Below are positions 1-6,278 of a stretch of 8,294 bases of DNA, piece after piece; the stretch's first letter is position 1, and each line of letters starts with the position of its first letter. This DNA is from an uncultured Austwickia sp. (GTDB lineage: Bacteria; Actinomycetota; Actinomycetes; Actinomycetales; Dermatophilaceae): the NCBI GenBank assembly GCA_934678955.1, contig CAKUSI010000161.1:1-8294 (forward strand). Direction: 5' to 3'. The notes beneath the pieces are model-generated. The model was not told the origin of the DNA and searched no databases. It was given only the letters and a program-made list of their open reading frames with translations. A program made the translations under genes and the position numbers.

Positions 1-87
1 TGGGCGGTCGACCTGGGGTCGAGACCTGGCGGTCCGGTTCCGGGGATCTGGCCCTCCCTGGGGGAGAGTTCGTGCCTTGTGTCGCTT

Positions 88-150
88 TTTGTGCCGTGGC
101 GCGAGGTTCGTACGCGGCCTCGCCCCTCGTGCGGAGCGCCACGGCACAAC
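88..150. repeat. Inverted repeat pair (A-type core)
   Basis: The arm TTGTGCCGTGGCGC at about 89-102 is the exact reverse complement of GCGCCACGGCACAA at 136-149, with 33 bases between them. The inner part of the spacer can pair weakly as well, so the whole unit could form a long hairpin in DNA or RNA. The layout is the same as in the copy at 358-422, but with different arm bases that still match each other. Confidence 0.75.
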
Positions 151-357
151 ATGTCTCCGGTGATGGGCTCGGCGTCCGGTTCCTCACCGAGCGCCACGGC
201 ACAAGGGCTCCCGCGTGAGGCGCTCGGCGTCGGGGGTAGGGCGTCCGCTACGACGCACGGAGTCTTTCGGGTGGGCGGTCGACCTGGGGTCGAGACCTGG
301 CGGTCCGGTTCCGGGGATCTGGCCCTCCCTGGGGGAGAGTTCGTGCCTCGGGTCGCG

Positions 358-422
358 TTTCGCGCCGTGGCGCGAGGTTCCTACGCGGCCTCGCCCTTCG
401 TACGGAGCGCCACGGCGCGAAA
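358..422. repeat. Inverted repeat pair (G-type core), 16-bp perfect arms
   Basis: TTTCGCGCCGTGGCGC at 358-373 is the exact reverse complement of GCGCCACGGCGCGAAA at 407-422, separated by 33 bases. Inside the spacer, TCCTACG and CGTACGGA can pair further with one bulged base. Relative to the copy at 88-150, both arms changed together, so pairing is kept. Confidence 0.8.
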
Positions 423-702
423 GATCTCGAGGTGGGGGCTCTATGCCGGATGGGGACCTCGGCGCCACGGCACAACATGCCTCCGGTGATGGGCTCGGCG
501 TTTGGTTCCGCGCTGCGCGCCACGGCGCAAGGGCTCCCGCGTGAGGTGCTCGGCGTCGGGGGTAGGTCGTCCGCCACGGCGCGAAAGATCCCGGGGCGGG
601 GGCTCTACGCCGCATGGGGACCTCGGCGCCACGGCACAACATGCCTCCGTGATGGGCTCGGCGTCCGGTTCCTCACGGACTGGGGAAAACGCCTTGAGCG
701 CA

Positions 703-2211
703 ATGGATTTCGTGCCTGTGAGCTACGATATGCCAAGCATTGGGAGTGACGCGGGGAGCGCTCTTGTCCTCGGTACTGCTTCGTTGCGTGTCCCCGAGGA
801 GAGAACCCGTTCCGTGTGGCACTTTCGGTCGAGCGCGTGGTCGATACGTTACGTCGTTCCTGTTGCGGCGGCCTACGCACTTCTCAGCTGGTTGCCGGTG
901 GGCTACTTGGCCAGCACGCGCGGCGCCGCGGACCCTTTGGACGTCGGCCGAGGGCTGGCCTTGCCCTTTTCCAGTGTGCTCGCGTCGGCCCTCGTCTCGG
1001 CCGTGCTGTTCATGCTGGCCTGGTGGGTCATGGGAAGAGCGTGGCCAGGGCGGTCACGATGGGGCCGACGAGTGGACATCGTCTGCGCCGTCTGCCTACC
1101 ACTGATCCTCGTCACCGCGTACCTCTTGTATGTCCGGTACGTGGGCTACTACGCGCCGGTGTCGGACCGAGCCACCGCTCTCCAGTATGGATTCGAGGAG
1201 TTCCTGGCCGGACGAAACCCCTATTCCCGGCACACCCAGCTCGACAACACGATTAGCCCCATGCTCGGCGGCATCATCATGGCGGGACCGTTCGTGCTCG
1301 CTTGGGGGACGATGTATTGGCAGGGTCTGACGTGGCTGGCAGCCACGTTGGCCTTCCTCGCCTGGTGGCGGGGGCCTCGCCTGGCTTTCGTCGCCGGGGT
1401 GCTGCTGCTTGTGAGCCCCACCATGCGCCTCGAACTGGCCATCCAGTCAGACGGGTGGGTGAACGGTGCCGCGCTCGCCATCGTCGGGACGACGTTGTAT
1501 GCGCTCGCGGGGCGCCACGATCGCTCGCACGCGTGGCTCGCAGCCACGCTCACGGTGTCCGCGCTTTTCGGATTCGCCCTGGCCTATCGCTTCATCTACC
1601 TTGTGGTCGTCTTCCCACTGGGCGCCCTGATCTGGCGTCGGTTCGGCGCCCGGGCTCTGCTGGTCACGGCGGTGCCTGCCGCGATCGTCAGCCTGGTGTT
1701 GATCCTCGGCCCGTACTTCGCAGACCCATCGGTTTACGCGCCGTTCGAGAAGGCGTCGCTCGGCACGAATGATCACTCCCTGCCGCACCTTCCCCTCATC
1801 ACCGCCGTGGCGTGCTCACTGGTGGCCGTGGGCGGCGCGGGGATAGCCCGGACGATCGCCGGCGTCTGGGGAACGATGTTCGCCGTGAGCGTGGTGTTCA
1901 TCGTGCTGACCGGCTGGGGGCAGGGGGCGTGGTACCAATACCTCACCTGGGCCTTCAACGGCGCCACGTTGATTTTCGCGTTCTTCGCCATCGGACGGAC
2001 GGAGCCCGATGATCGCCTTCCGCCGGCGGTGCAGACGTCTCGGGAGGCGGCTGAGCCACCTCCCGGTGGGAGTGTGCAGCCAGCCGGTGTCGAGCTCGTC
2101 GAGCCGCTCGGTTTGCGTCAGACTGCGAAGCTGCCCGGCCACGAGGCTCCGTCCGCGGTGAAGGCGGTCGCGCAGCATCCGATGCGAGTCGGACACCCGA
2201 CGCGCGAGTGA
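703..2211 (+). CDS. GT-C-type integral membrane glycosyltransferase (mannosyltransferase-like)
   Basis: From ATG 703 this gives 502 residues with about a dozen hydrophobic segments (roughly 49-70, 88-110, 124-144, 186-202, 208-238, 253-290, 292-311, 317-336, 362-380, 384-404, 412-430). The loop at about 158-175 carries the pattern 'GFEEFLAGRNPYS'. A similar 'G-x-NPY' loop is typical of polyprenyl-phosphate-sugar-dependent membrane glycosyltransferases of the GT-C fold, such as DUF2029/GT87-like mannosyltransferases. This family moves a sugar from a lipid carrier to a glycan outside the membrane. The exact donor and acceptor cannot be told. The last 70 or so residues (from about 433) are a Pro/Glu-rich, probably cytoplasmic tail. 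The start is uncertain. TTG 694 has GGGGA seven bases upstream, while ATG 703 and ATG 730 lack a good ribosome site. The frame stays open back into the repeat array, but that part is repeat-derived and unlikely to be translated. The gene converges on the acylation operon. Confidence 0.75.
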   Translation: MDFVPVSYDMPSIGSDAGSALVLGTASLRVPEERTRSVWHFRSSAWSIRYVVPVAAAYALLSWLPVGYLASTRGAADPLDVGRGLALPFSSVLASALVSAVLFMLAWWVMGRAWPGRSRWGRRVDIVCAVCLPLILVTAYLLYVRYVGYYAPVSDRATALQYGFEEFLAGRNPYSRHTQLDNTISPMLGGIIMAGPFVLAWGTMYWQGLTWLAATLAFLAWWRGPRLAFVAGVLLLVSPTMRLELAIQSDGWVNGAALAIVGTTLYALAGRHDRSHAWLAATLTVSALFGFALAYRFIYLVVVFPLGALIWRRFGARALLVTAVPAAIVSLVLILGPYFADPSVYAPFEKASLGTNDHSLPHLPLITAVACSLVAVGGAGIARTIAGVWGTMFAVSVVFIVLTGWGQGAWYQYLTWAFNGATLIFAFFAIGRTEPDDRLPPAVQTSREAAEPPPGGSVQPAGVELVEPLGLRQTAKLPGHEAPSAVKAVAQHPMRVGHPTRE

Positions 2212-2224
2212 TCAAGTCCGGCGG

Positions 2225-2310
2225 CGACTGTTTGACGAACGCCGACTGTTTGACGAACGCCGACTGTTTGACGAACGCCGACTGTTTGACGAACGCCGAC
2301 TGTTTGACGA
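2225..2310. repeat. 18-bp tandem repeat, five copies
   Basis: The unit CGACTGTTTGACGAACGC starts at 2225, 2243, 2261, 2279 and 2297, with an exact 18-bp period. The first four copies are identical and the last is cut short at CGACTGTTTGACGA. It begins 14 bases after the glycosyltransferase stop codon. The period is a multiple of three, so one minus-strand frame reads it as a five-step Arg-Gln-Thr-Val-Gly repeat, but there is no sign that this is a protein. Confidence 0.95.
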
Positions 2311-2571
2311 TCGAGGGCGGCGAGCAGGTCCCGTTGGACGAAGCGGCGCACGACGGCGCGGTTAGCTCGTAGCAGCCGCCCAGGCGATTGCTTCGCGTCG
2401 CGGTTCTTCACGCCTCCATCGTGGAAGGACCGCAACATGGTCGACCTCGGCGTCTATCGCCGCGCTGCGCAGGTGGCGTCGGAGGGGCGGTCGATGAAAT
2501 GGACGGTGACACGCAGCGTCTCGGGTCGGGTTGCACATCGACCCATGACGCGAGCGTGGCGTTCCCCGGTG

Positions 2572-2596
2572 GACGAGGCCCTGCTGCGGCCTCGTC
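2572..2596. terminator. Candidate bidirectional terminator hairpin
   Basis: GACGAGGCC at 2572-2580 pairs perfectly with GGCCTCGTC at 2588-2596 around a 7-base loop. This GC-rich stem lies between two convergent transcription units, where a shared terminator is expected. There is no T tract on either side, so it is not a classical intrinsic terminator, although GC-rich actinobacteria often lack one. It lies 104 bases past the SGNH stop and 361 bases past the glycosyltransferase stop. Confidence 0.4.
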
Positions 2597-2597
2597 T

Positions 2598-2692
2598 CGC
2601 GCCAGCCGCACGGTGTCTGCCTCGCGCCAGCCGCACGGTGTCTCGTCGCGCGCCAGCCGCACGGTGCCTCGTCGCGCGCCAGCCGCACGGTG
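2598..2692. repeat. 25-26-bp tandem repeat, four copies
   Basis: The core CGCGCCAGCCGCACGGTG occurs at 2598-2615, 2623-2640, 2649-2666 and 2675-2692. Short linkers related to TCTCGTCG give steps of 25, 26 and 26 bases. The array ends 7 bases before the stop codon of the SGNH gene, so it begins the 3' untranslated region of the acylation operon. The unit is unrelated in sequence to the 18-bp array, but the placement just past a stop codon is the same. Confidence 0.9.
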
Positions 2693-2699
2693 TGGTGGA

Positions 2700-3974
2700 T
2701 CAGCTCCGGTCGAGGAACGCGCGCAGGTCTCGCGCCAGCAGGTCGGTCCGCACCTCCTGGCCGTGGTCGTTGCAGTGGTACTGCGTGTCGAAGAAGTCCG
2801 CGCGCGGCAGGATGTAGTCCCGCGGATCGGAGATCACGGGCAGGTCGAGCTTCGTGCTCAAGGACTCCTCGAACGACGCGATGTCGGCCGGCGAGGAGCG
2901 GACGGCCTCGTCCATCACGGGGGGATACGACACCACGACCCGCGCGCCCTGCGAGGACGCATACGAGCCCAACTCGTTGAGGTAGGCGGCCATGTCGTCG
3001 TGCAGCGTCGCCCCGTCGATGTGCACCGCGAACTTCTCCGGCAGCGGCGACTCCACCGTCGGGCGGGGCCGCGGATAGACCATCTGCCCCGCCGCGTCGA
3101 ACGCCGACCGCGTGTAGACGCCGCGGTTCTCGACCGGCGCGGTCTGCGCGTCGACCTTCTTGGCCAGGAAGGTCGGGAAGTAGCTCGCCATGTCGCCCCA
3201 CCCCTCGCGGGGCACGTAGCGGTAGCGGTCCAGCCGCTGGTCGAACGCGGTCATCGTCAGCTCGGCCCCGAAGGTGCCGAGGCGGGACATCATGGCGTAC
3301 TCGTACGCGATCACCACCACGTCGCCGGCGTGCAGGTTGCCGCGGACCAGGTCGGTCTGGAAGCGCATCCCGAAGCCGGACTGCAGCGCGACGTTCACGA
3401 CGGGCATCCCGGTGGCGCGCTCCAGCCGCGCCTGGTCGAGCCCGAACGCGCCACTGCTGCCGCTCACGAGGACGATCCGGGGCCCGGGCAGAGTCTCCAG
3501 CCGGTCGATCTTGTCGTTGATGGCGGCGTTGAAGGTGCCGGCGTACGCGGCGTCGAGCCCCTGCACCACGCCCGCGACGATCGCGCCGAGCGGGACGGCC
3601 GCCGCCACCCCGAGCGCCGCCATCTTCACGAGCAGGCGTGCAGCGGCGCCGAACCCGTCGCCGGTCGCCTCGGGGGAAGCCTCCGGTATGGATGCCGGCG
3701 GGGCCTCCGGACCGATCGCTGGGCGGATTCCGGGGCGGGGTTCGCGCACCTCCCGCAGCAGCTGCTCCACCTGCACGGCGTGGGCGCCGCGGGTGGCGGA
3801 CACGGCCTGGGCCTCGACCTGCTTGACGTGCGGGTCGTGCAGGATCTGCGGTGCGCCGGCGCCGGCGCCGGCGCCGGCCCCGACCCCGGTGCGAGGGTTG
3901 AACGCGAAACCGGGGCCTGGGTTCGAGGTGGAGCGGGAGCCGGGGCCGGGAGTCTCGGGTGTCGGTTGCGTCAT
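2700..3974 (-). CDS. Membrane-anchored SGNH-hydrolase-like glycan acyltransferase partner
   Basis: This 424-residue protein probably completes acyl transfer to a surface glycan, working with the MBOAT protein encoded just upstream. Residues 1-110 are a low-complexity Pro/Gly/Ala region including GVGAGAGAGAGAP. One membrane segment follows at about 115-139, and then an outside domain. The outside domain has a block-I serine motif (VSGSSGAFGLD, 170-180; nucleophile probably Ser173 or Ser174). Near the C-terminus is DTQYHCNDHG (396-405), giving the Asp/His pair typical of DltD/AlgJ/AlgX-like SGNH proteins. ATG 3974 is preferred over GTG 3980 because GAGG sits five bases upstream of it. That GAGG overlaps the stop codon of the MBOAT gene, and the 7-base gap suggests translational coupling. 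The acyl group is probably acetyl, but the target glycan is unknown. Confidence 0.82.
   Translation of the reverse strand: MTQPTPETPGPGSRSTSNPGPGFAFNPRTGVGAGAGAGAGAPQILHDPHVKQVEAQAVSATRGAHAVQVEQLLREVREPRPGIRPAIGPEAPPASIPEASPEATGDGFGAAARLLVKMAALGVAAAVPLGAIVAGVVQGLDAAYAGTFNAAINDKIDRLETLPGPRIVLVSGSSGAFGLDQARLERATGMPVVNVALQSGFGMRFQTDLVRGNLHAGDVVVIAYEYAMMSRLGTFGAELTMTAFDQRLDRYRYVPREGWGDMASYFPTFLAKKVDAQTAPVENRGVYTRSAFDAAGQMVYPRPRPTVESPLPEKFAVHIDGATLHDDMAAYLNELGSYASSQGARVVVSYPPVMDEAVRSSPADIASFEESLSTKLDLPVISDPRDYILPRADFFDTQYHCNDHGQEVRTDLLARDLRAFLDRS
3853..3879. repeat. Hexanucleotide repeat inside the SGNH gene
   Basis: Four exact GCGCCG units (3853-3876) plus a partial unit code for the Gly-Ala run at about residues 32-41 of the SGNH protein. 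A gain or loss of one unit keeps the frame and changes the tail by two residues. Confidence 0.85.
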
Positions 3975-3981
3975 GCCCACC

Positions 3982-5496
3982 TCAGAACTTGAAGTAGATG
4001 AACTCGCCGGACTGGCCCACGGCGCCGGATTGCAGCAGCCAGCACCAGATCACGGCGACGGTCAGGACGATGTAGTGGACCCAGCGCACGGCGGCGGTGC
4101 GGTAGGCCAGAGGCGTGTATGGCTCGCGCGGGGCTTGGCGGGCATAGATGATGAGCTCGCTCACGAACAGGTAGATCAGGGCCAGGCCGACGATCACCAG
4201 CCACATGCGCACGGTGGTCTGCGAGGGAAGCAGCGAGACCGAGATGACCTCGTGGATGACTTCCCAGGTGCGCCGCCACGGCTCGGGATGCAGCATCCGC
4301 CACAGCACGTGCACCGCGTCGGACAGGGAGTTGGCGCGGAAGAACACCCACGCCACCGTCGCCCCCACGAAGACCACCAGCGAGCCGAGAATCGGTGGGT
4401 GGCGCCGCCGTTCACGGGCCAACTCGGAGGCATGCTGCTCCACGCCGCGGGCACGGTCGCGGATCTCCTCGGCGACGCGGAAGACCCCGTGGATCAACCC
4501 CCAGATCAGGAACTTCCAGTCGGCGCCGTGCCACAGCCCGCTCACGGCGAAGACGATCAGCAGGTTGTTGCACTTGCGCGCCAGGCCGCCGCGGTTGCCG
4601 CCGAGGGGGATGTAGAGGTAGTCGCGGAACCAGGTGGACAGCGAAATGTGCCACCGGGCCCAGAATTCGGTGAACGAGCCCGAGAAGTAGGGCATGTTGA
4701 AGTTGTCCCGCAGCCGGTAGCCGAGGATACGCGCGGAGCCGATGGCGATGTCGGAGTAGCCGGAGAAGTCGCAGTAGATCTGGATGGTGTACGCGGCCGC
4801 GGCCAGCGCCAGGGTCTGGCCGCGGTAGCCGCCGTCGTCGAGGTTGTTGAAGATCGGGTTGACGTACGCGCCGAGCATGTCGGCGATCACGACCTTCTTG
4901 AAGAGCCCGAACAGCACCTGGCGGAGCCCGGCGACCACGTCGTCATACCGGAACGACGGCGCCGCGCGCAGCTGCGGCAGCAGGTTGCCGGCGCGCTCGA
5001 TCGGGCCGGACAGCACGAGCGGGAAGAACGACAGGAACAGGGCGAAGGTGATCGGGTCGCCTTCGGGGGGGACCTTGCCGCGGTAGACGTCGATCATGTA
5101 GCCGCACGCCTGGAACGTGAAGAACGAGATCCCCAGAGGCAGTAACAGGTCCGTGAGCAGATCGATGCCGCCGTCGGCGGGGCGGAGCAGGGCGGCGAGC
5201 GAGGAGAGGATGAGCTGGGCGTACTTGAAGTACGCGAGCATGCCCAGGCAGCCGACCAGCCCCGCCGTGAGGAGCGCGCGGCGGCGGCCGCCGGCGAGGC
5301 GCGGCAGCCCGCGGCCGACGCCGTAGGCGATGGCGGTGACGGCGAGGAGTACGAGGGCGCCGGTGGCCTGGTGGCGGGTGTAGAAGACGTAGCTGCCCAC
5401 CAGCAGGAGCAGCGGCCGGGCGCGGCGCGGGACGCAGAAGGTGAGCAGCGCCAACGTGGGGAGGAAGACCAGGTACTCCCACGAGGTGAAGCTCAT
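3982..5496 (-). CDS. AlgI-like MBOAT O-acyltransferase
   Basis: This 504-residue, many-times membrane-spanning protein is a clear member of the MBOAT family (AlgI/DltB/PatA group). That family takes an acyl group from a cytoplasmic donor and passes it through the membrane for O-acylation of exported glycans. The most characteristic stretch is RWHISLSTWFRDYLYIPLGG (281-300), containing the conserved His283. SGLWHGADW (319-327) follows, with the catalytic His323. Other family signatures are LPLGISFFTFQ (119-129), LSGPIERAGN (162-171) and IQIYCDFSGYSDIAIG (238-253). The protein is full length for the family and ends in YFKF. ATG 5496 is chosen because MSFTSWEYLVFLP is the usual N-terminus of the family; GGAAGG lies about 12 bases upstream, which is a long spacing. 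It is the first gene of a two-gene operon with the SGNH partner. Confidence 0.93.
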   Translation of the reverse strand: MSFTSWEYLVFLPTLALLTFCVPRRARPLLLLVGSYVFYTRHQATGALVLLAVTAIAYGVGRGLPRLAGGRRRALLTAGLVGCLGMLAYFKYAQLILSSLAALLRPADGGIDLLTDLLLPLGISFFTFQACGYMIDVYRGKVPPEGDPITFALFLSFFPLVLSGPIERAGNLLPQLRAAPSFRYDDVVAGLRQVLFGLFKKVVIADMLGAYVNPIFNNLDDGGYRGQTLALAAAAYTIQIYCDFSGYSDIAIGSARILGYRLRDNFNMPYFSGSFTEFWARWHISLSTWFRDYLYIPLGGNRGGLARKCNNLLIVFAVSGLWHGADWKFLIWGLIHGVFRVAEEIRDRARGVEQHASELARERRRHPPILGSLVVFVGATVAWVFFRANSLSDAVHVLWRMLHPEPWRRTWEVIHEVISVSLLPSQTTVRMWLVIVGLALIYLFVSELIIYARQAPREPYTPLAYRTAAVRWVHYIVLTVAVIWCWLLQSGAVGQSGEFIYFKF

Positions 5497-5929
5497 CGAC
5501 GCGCTCTGCCTTCCGCCCGCGAGCGCCCTAATTCTGCACGGGCGCAACAGCTCTCGAAGATAGCCGAGGGAGGGGTGTGGCGAGCGATGCGGGTGGGGTC
5601 AAGGCCTGACGTGTCGCGCGTGTCGCCGACGTTTCGCGATCCTCGGAAGGGGAATGCTCCCCCAGACTTGCGTCTGGCCCTCTTGCCTAACCTCGACTCT
5701 CTGCGCCGGAACGGTGGCGGCCACATGTCCGAAGTACTCCGCGACCGGGATCGCCTCGACTGCCACGAAAACGACGTGAGTACGGGGAGGTCCACCGGTC
5801 GCGCCGCCACGCCCGGGCCGGCGACGTCGGGCATCATCGGTGAAACCGGGACCCCATCGCCGTTCGGCAGCGCGGATGCCGGCCCAGAACCGCGCAGGCG
5901 ACTCTGGTGTCGCCGACGACATCCCTGCA
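5497..5929. other. Upstream region of the acylation operon, no intact gene
   Basis: No convincing gene was found on either strand. It should hold the promoter of the minus-strand MBOAT gene. A TTGACC hexamer on the minus strand at 5597-5602 could be a -35 element, but no matching -10 is clear. Two small hairpins lie at 5649-5677. The open frames crossing the region lack family motifs and are rich in Arg/Pro, as chance frames in GC-rich DNA are. Part of it may be decayed toxin-antitoxin sequence, since a toxin fragment starts at its upstream edge. Confidence 0.5.
5649..5677. promoter_or_regulatory. Two abutting small hairpins upstream of the MBOAT gene
   Basis: GGGGA (5649-5653) pairs with TCCCC (5658-5662), and CCAGAC (5662-5667) pairs with GTCTGG (5672-5677). 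Each has a four-base loop, and both use base 5662, so they cannot form fully together. They lie about 153-180 bases upstream of the MBOAT start codon. A role in control is possible but unproven. Confidence 0.3.
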
Positions 5930-6001
5930 CTGCGCACCAGGTTCGCGATCGACCCCGAGCGTCAGGCAATTTCGCTGATCGCGGGAGACAAGGCCAGCAA
6001 A
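5930..6001 (+). pseudogene. Fragment of a RelE/HigB-like (Gp49-type) toxin gene
   Basis: In the + frame this stretch reads LRTRFAIDPERQAISLIAGDKASK. It closely resembles the core of RelE/ParE-superfamily toxins of the phage Gp49/HigB type, whose usual form is R-x-L-F-A-F-D-P-x-R-x-A-I-L-L-x-x-G-D-K. The family protein is about 100-120 residues. Only these 24 or so residues are recognisable: no N-terminal part is found upstream and no tryptophan-rich C-terminal part follows. The match ends at about base 6001, right where the DUF433 gene and its overlapping GTG codon begin on the other strand. It is best read as a dead remnant. The homology comes from memory of the family, not a search. Confidence 0.6.
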
Positions 6002-6014
6002 CGAGGATTCTCAC
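6000..6014 (-). pseudogene. Possible first five codons of a lost DUF5615 (PIN-like) toxin gene
   Basis: Minus-strand GTGAGAATCCTCGTT reads MRILV. Its GTG overlaps the stop codon of the DUF433 gene by four bases (GTGA). DUF433 antitoxins are commonly paired with DUF5615 toxins, which tend to begin M-[RK]-[IF]-L-V-D. After the fifth codon the sequence departs from the family (CWPCLPRS) and is the opposite strand of the RelE-like fragment. The match is too short to stand alone; context is the main support. Confidence 0.3.
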
Positions 6015-6253
6015 GCCGGGGCAGAAAGATGGAACTCTCGACGGGCGATGGCTGCCGCGTAGCGGAGCGCGTCGTGAACGTCGTCACGTTCGATGAAGGG
6101 GAAGTCGGCGTGGATTTCTTCGAAGTCCATCCCCTCGGACAACACCTCCCAGAGCTGCTCGACGCCGAACCAGTAGCCCCGAATGCATGGCCGCCCGCCC
6201 AGTTTGTCTGACTCGACGGTCAGACGCGGAAAGCCCGGCAGCGTCTGGGTCAT
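6011..6253 (-). CDS. DUF433 family antitoxin-like protein
   Basis: This is an 80-residue small protein. The motif LGGRPCIRGYWFGVEQLWEVL (18-38) is the hallmark of DUF433, with the invariant GRPCIRG. A predicted helical DNA-binding part covers about 30-70 (GMDFEEIHADFPFIERDDVHDALRYAAA). DUF433 proteins are usually antitoxins that bind DNA and neutralise a DUF5615 nuclease-like toxin encoded just downstream. Here that partner is missing, so the gene looks orphaned. It starts 25 bases after the vapC stop on the same strand and may be read with vapBC. No clear ribosome site precedes ATG 6253. It is full length for the family. Confidence 0.82.
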   Translation of the reverse strand: MTQTLPGFPRLTVESDKLGGRPCIRGYWFGVEQLWEVLSEGMDFEEIHADFPFIERDDVHDALRYAAAIARREFHLSAPA

Positions 6254-6278
6254 ACGACAACCGAGTGACGCGGGAGTG

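Larger units (their letters stand above)
1..680. repeat. Modular intergenic repeat array with about 55-bp periodicity
   Basis: No credible gene is seen here; this non-coding stretch is built from repeats. A core reading GCGCCACGGCACAA, or its variant GCGCCACGGCGCGAA, starts at 136, 191, 407, 462, 517, 571 and 626, with a decayed copy near 246. Inverted copies lie at 88-102 and 358-373. Between the cores sit three recurring filler types of about 40 bp: X (151-190, 477-516, 641-680), Y (206-245, 532-570) and Z (422-461, 586-625). Their order is core-X-core-Y, then core-Z-core-X-core-Y-core-Z-core-X, so three units make a period of about 165 bp. A fourth module at 1-77 is repeated exactly at 272-348. 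The array runs to the edge of the window, so its true length is unknown. Its function is unknown; a dispersed repeat family or a protein-binding array are possibilities. Confidence 0.85.
2212..2699. other. Convergent intergenic region with two tandem arrays
   Basis: This 488-bp gap lies between the stop of the glycosyltransferase and the stop of the SGNH gene. It holds an 18-bp tandem array (2225-2310), a hairpin (2572-2596) and a 25-26-bp tandem array (2598-2692). The middle part, 2311-2571, shows no convincing gene on either strand. A 6-bp hairpin (2523-2528 with 2539-2544, 10-nt loop) is present there. Open frames through the gap translate the repeats into Arg/Ala-rich strings and are treated as chance. 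Confidence 0.7.

Noticed and set aside
79..642. Several open frames on both strands of the repeat region
   Set aside because: They translate the repeats in different frames, show Arg/Pro/Gly-rich strings without any family motif, and change with each repeat module.
1..680. A CRISPR-like array of short cores with about 40-bp spacers
   Set aside because: The spacers are not unique but repeat as three types, cores occur in both orientations, and no cas genes are nearby.
502..702. N-terminal extension of the glycosyltransferase into the repeat array
   Set aside because: This part is repeat sequence with no membrane or family character. A start at 694, 703 or 730 fits better.
2362..3201. A minus-strand 279-codon frame across the SGNH gene end and the tandem array
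   Set aside because: It is out of frame with the clearly conserved SGNH protein and is made of Arg/Ala/Gly-rich shadow sequence plus repeat translation.
2388..5145. Very long + strand frames (534 and 623 codons) opposite the MBOAT and SGNH genes
   Set aside because: Long antisense frames are expected opposite GC-rich genes. The products are His/Arg/Gly/Val-rich without domains, while the minus strand encodes well-known families.
5599..5937. A minus-strand frame containing THVVFVAVEAIPVAEYFGH
   Set aside because: A short protein-like stretch lies in an otherwise chance-like Arg/Pro-rich frame with no recognised motif, so it was not called a gene.
5493..6014. A complete minus-strand gene of 173 codons starting MRILV
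   Set aside because: Apart from its first five residues it has no family character, and it is antisense to the RelE-like fragment. Treated only as a possible remnant start.
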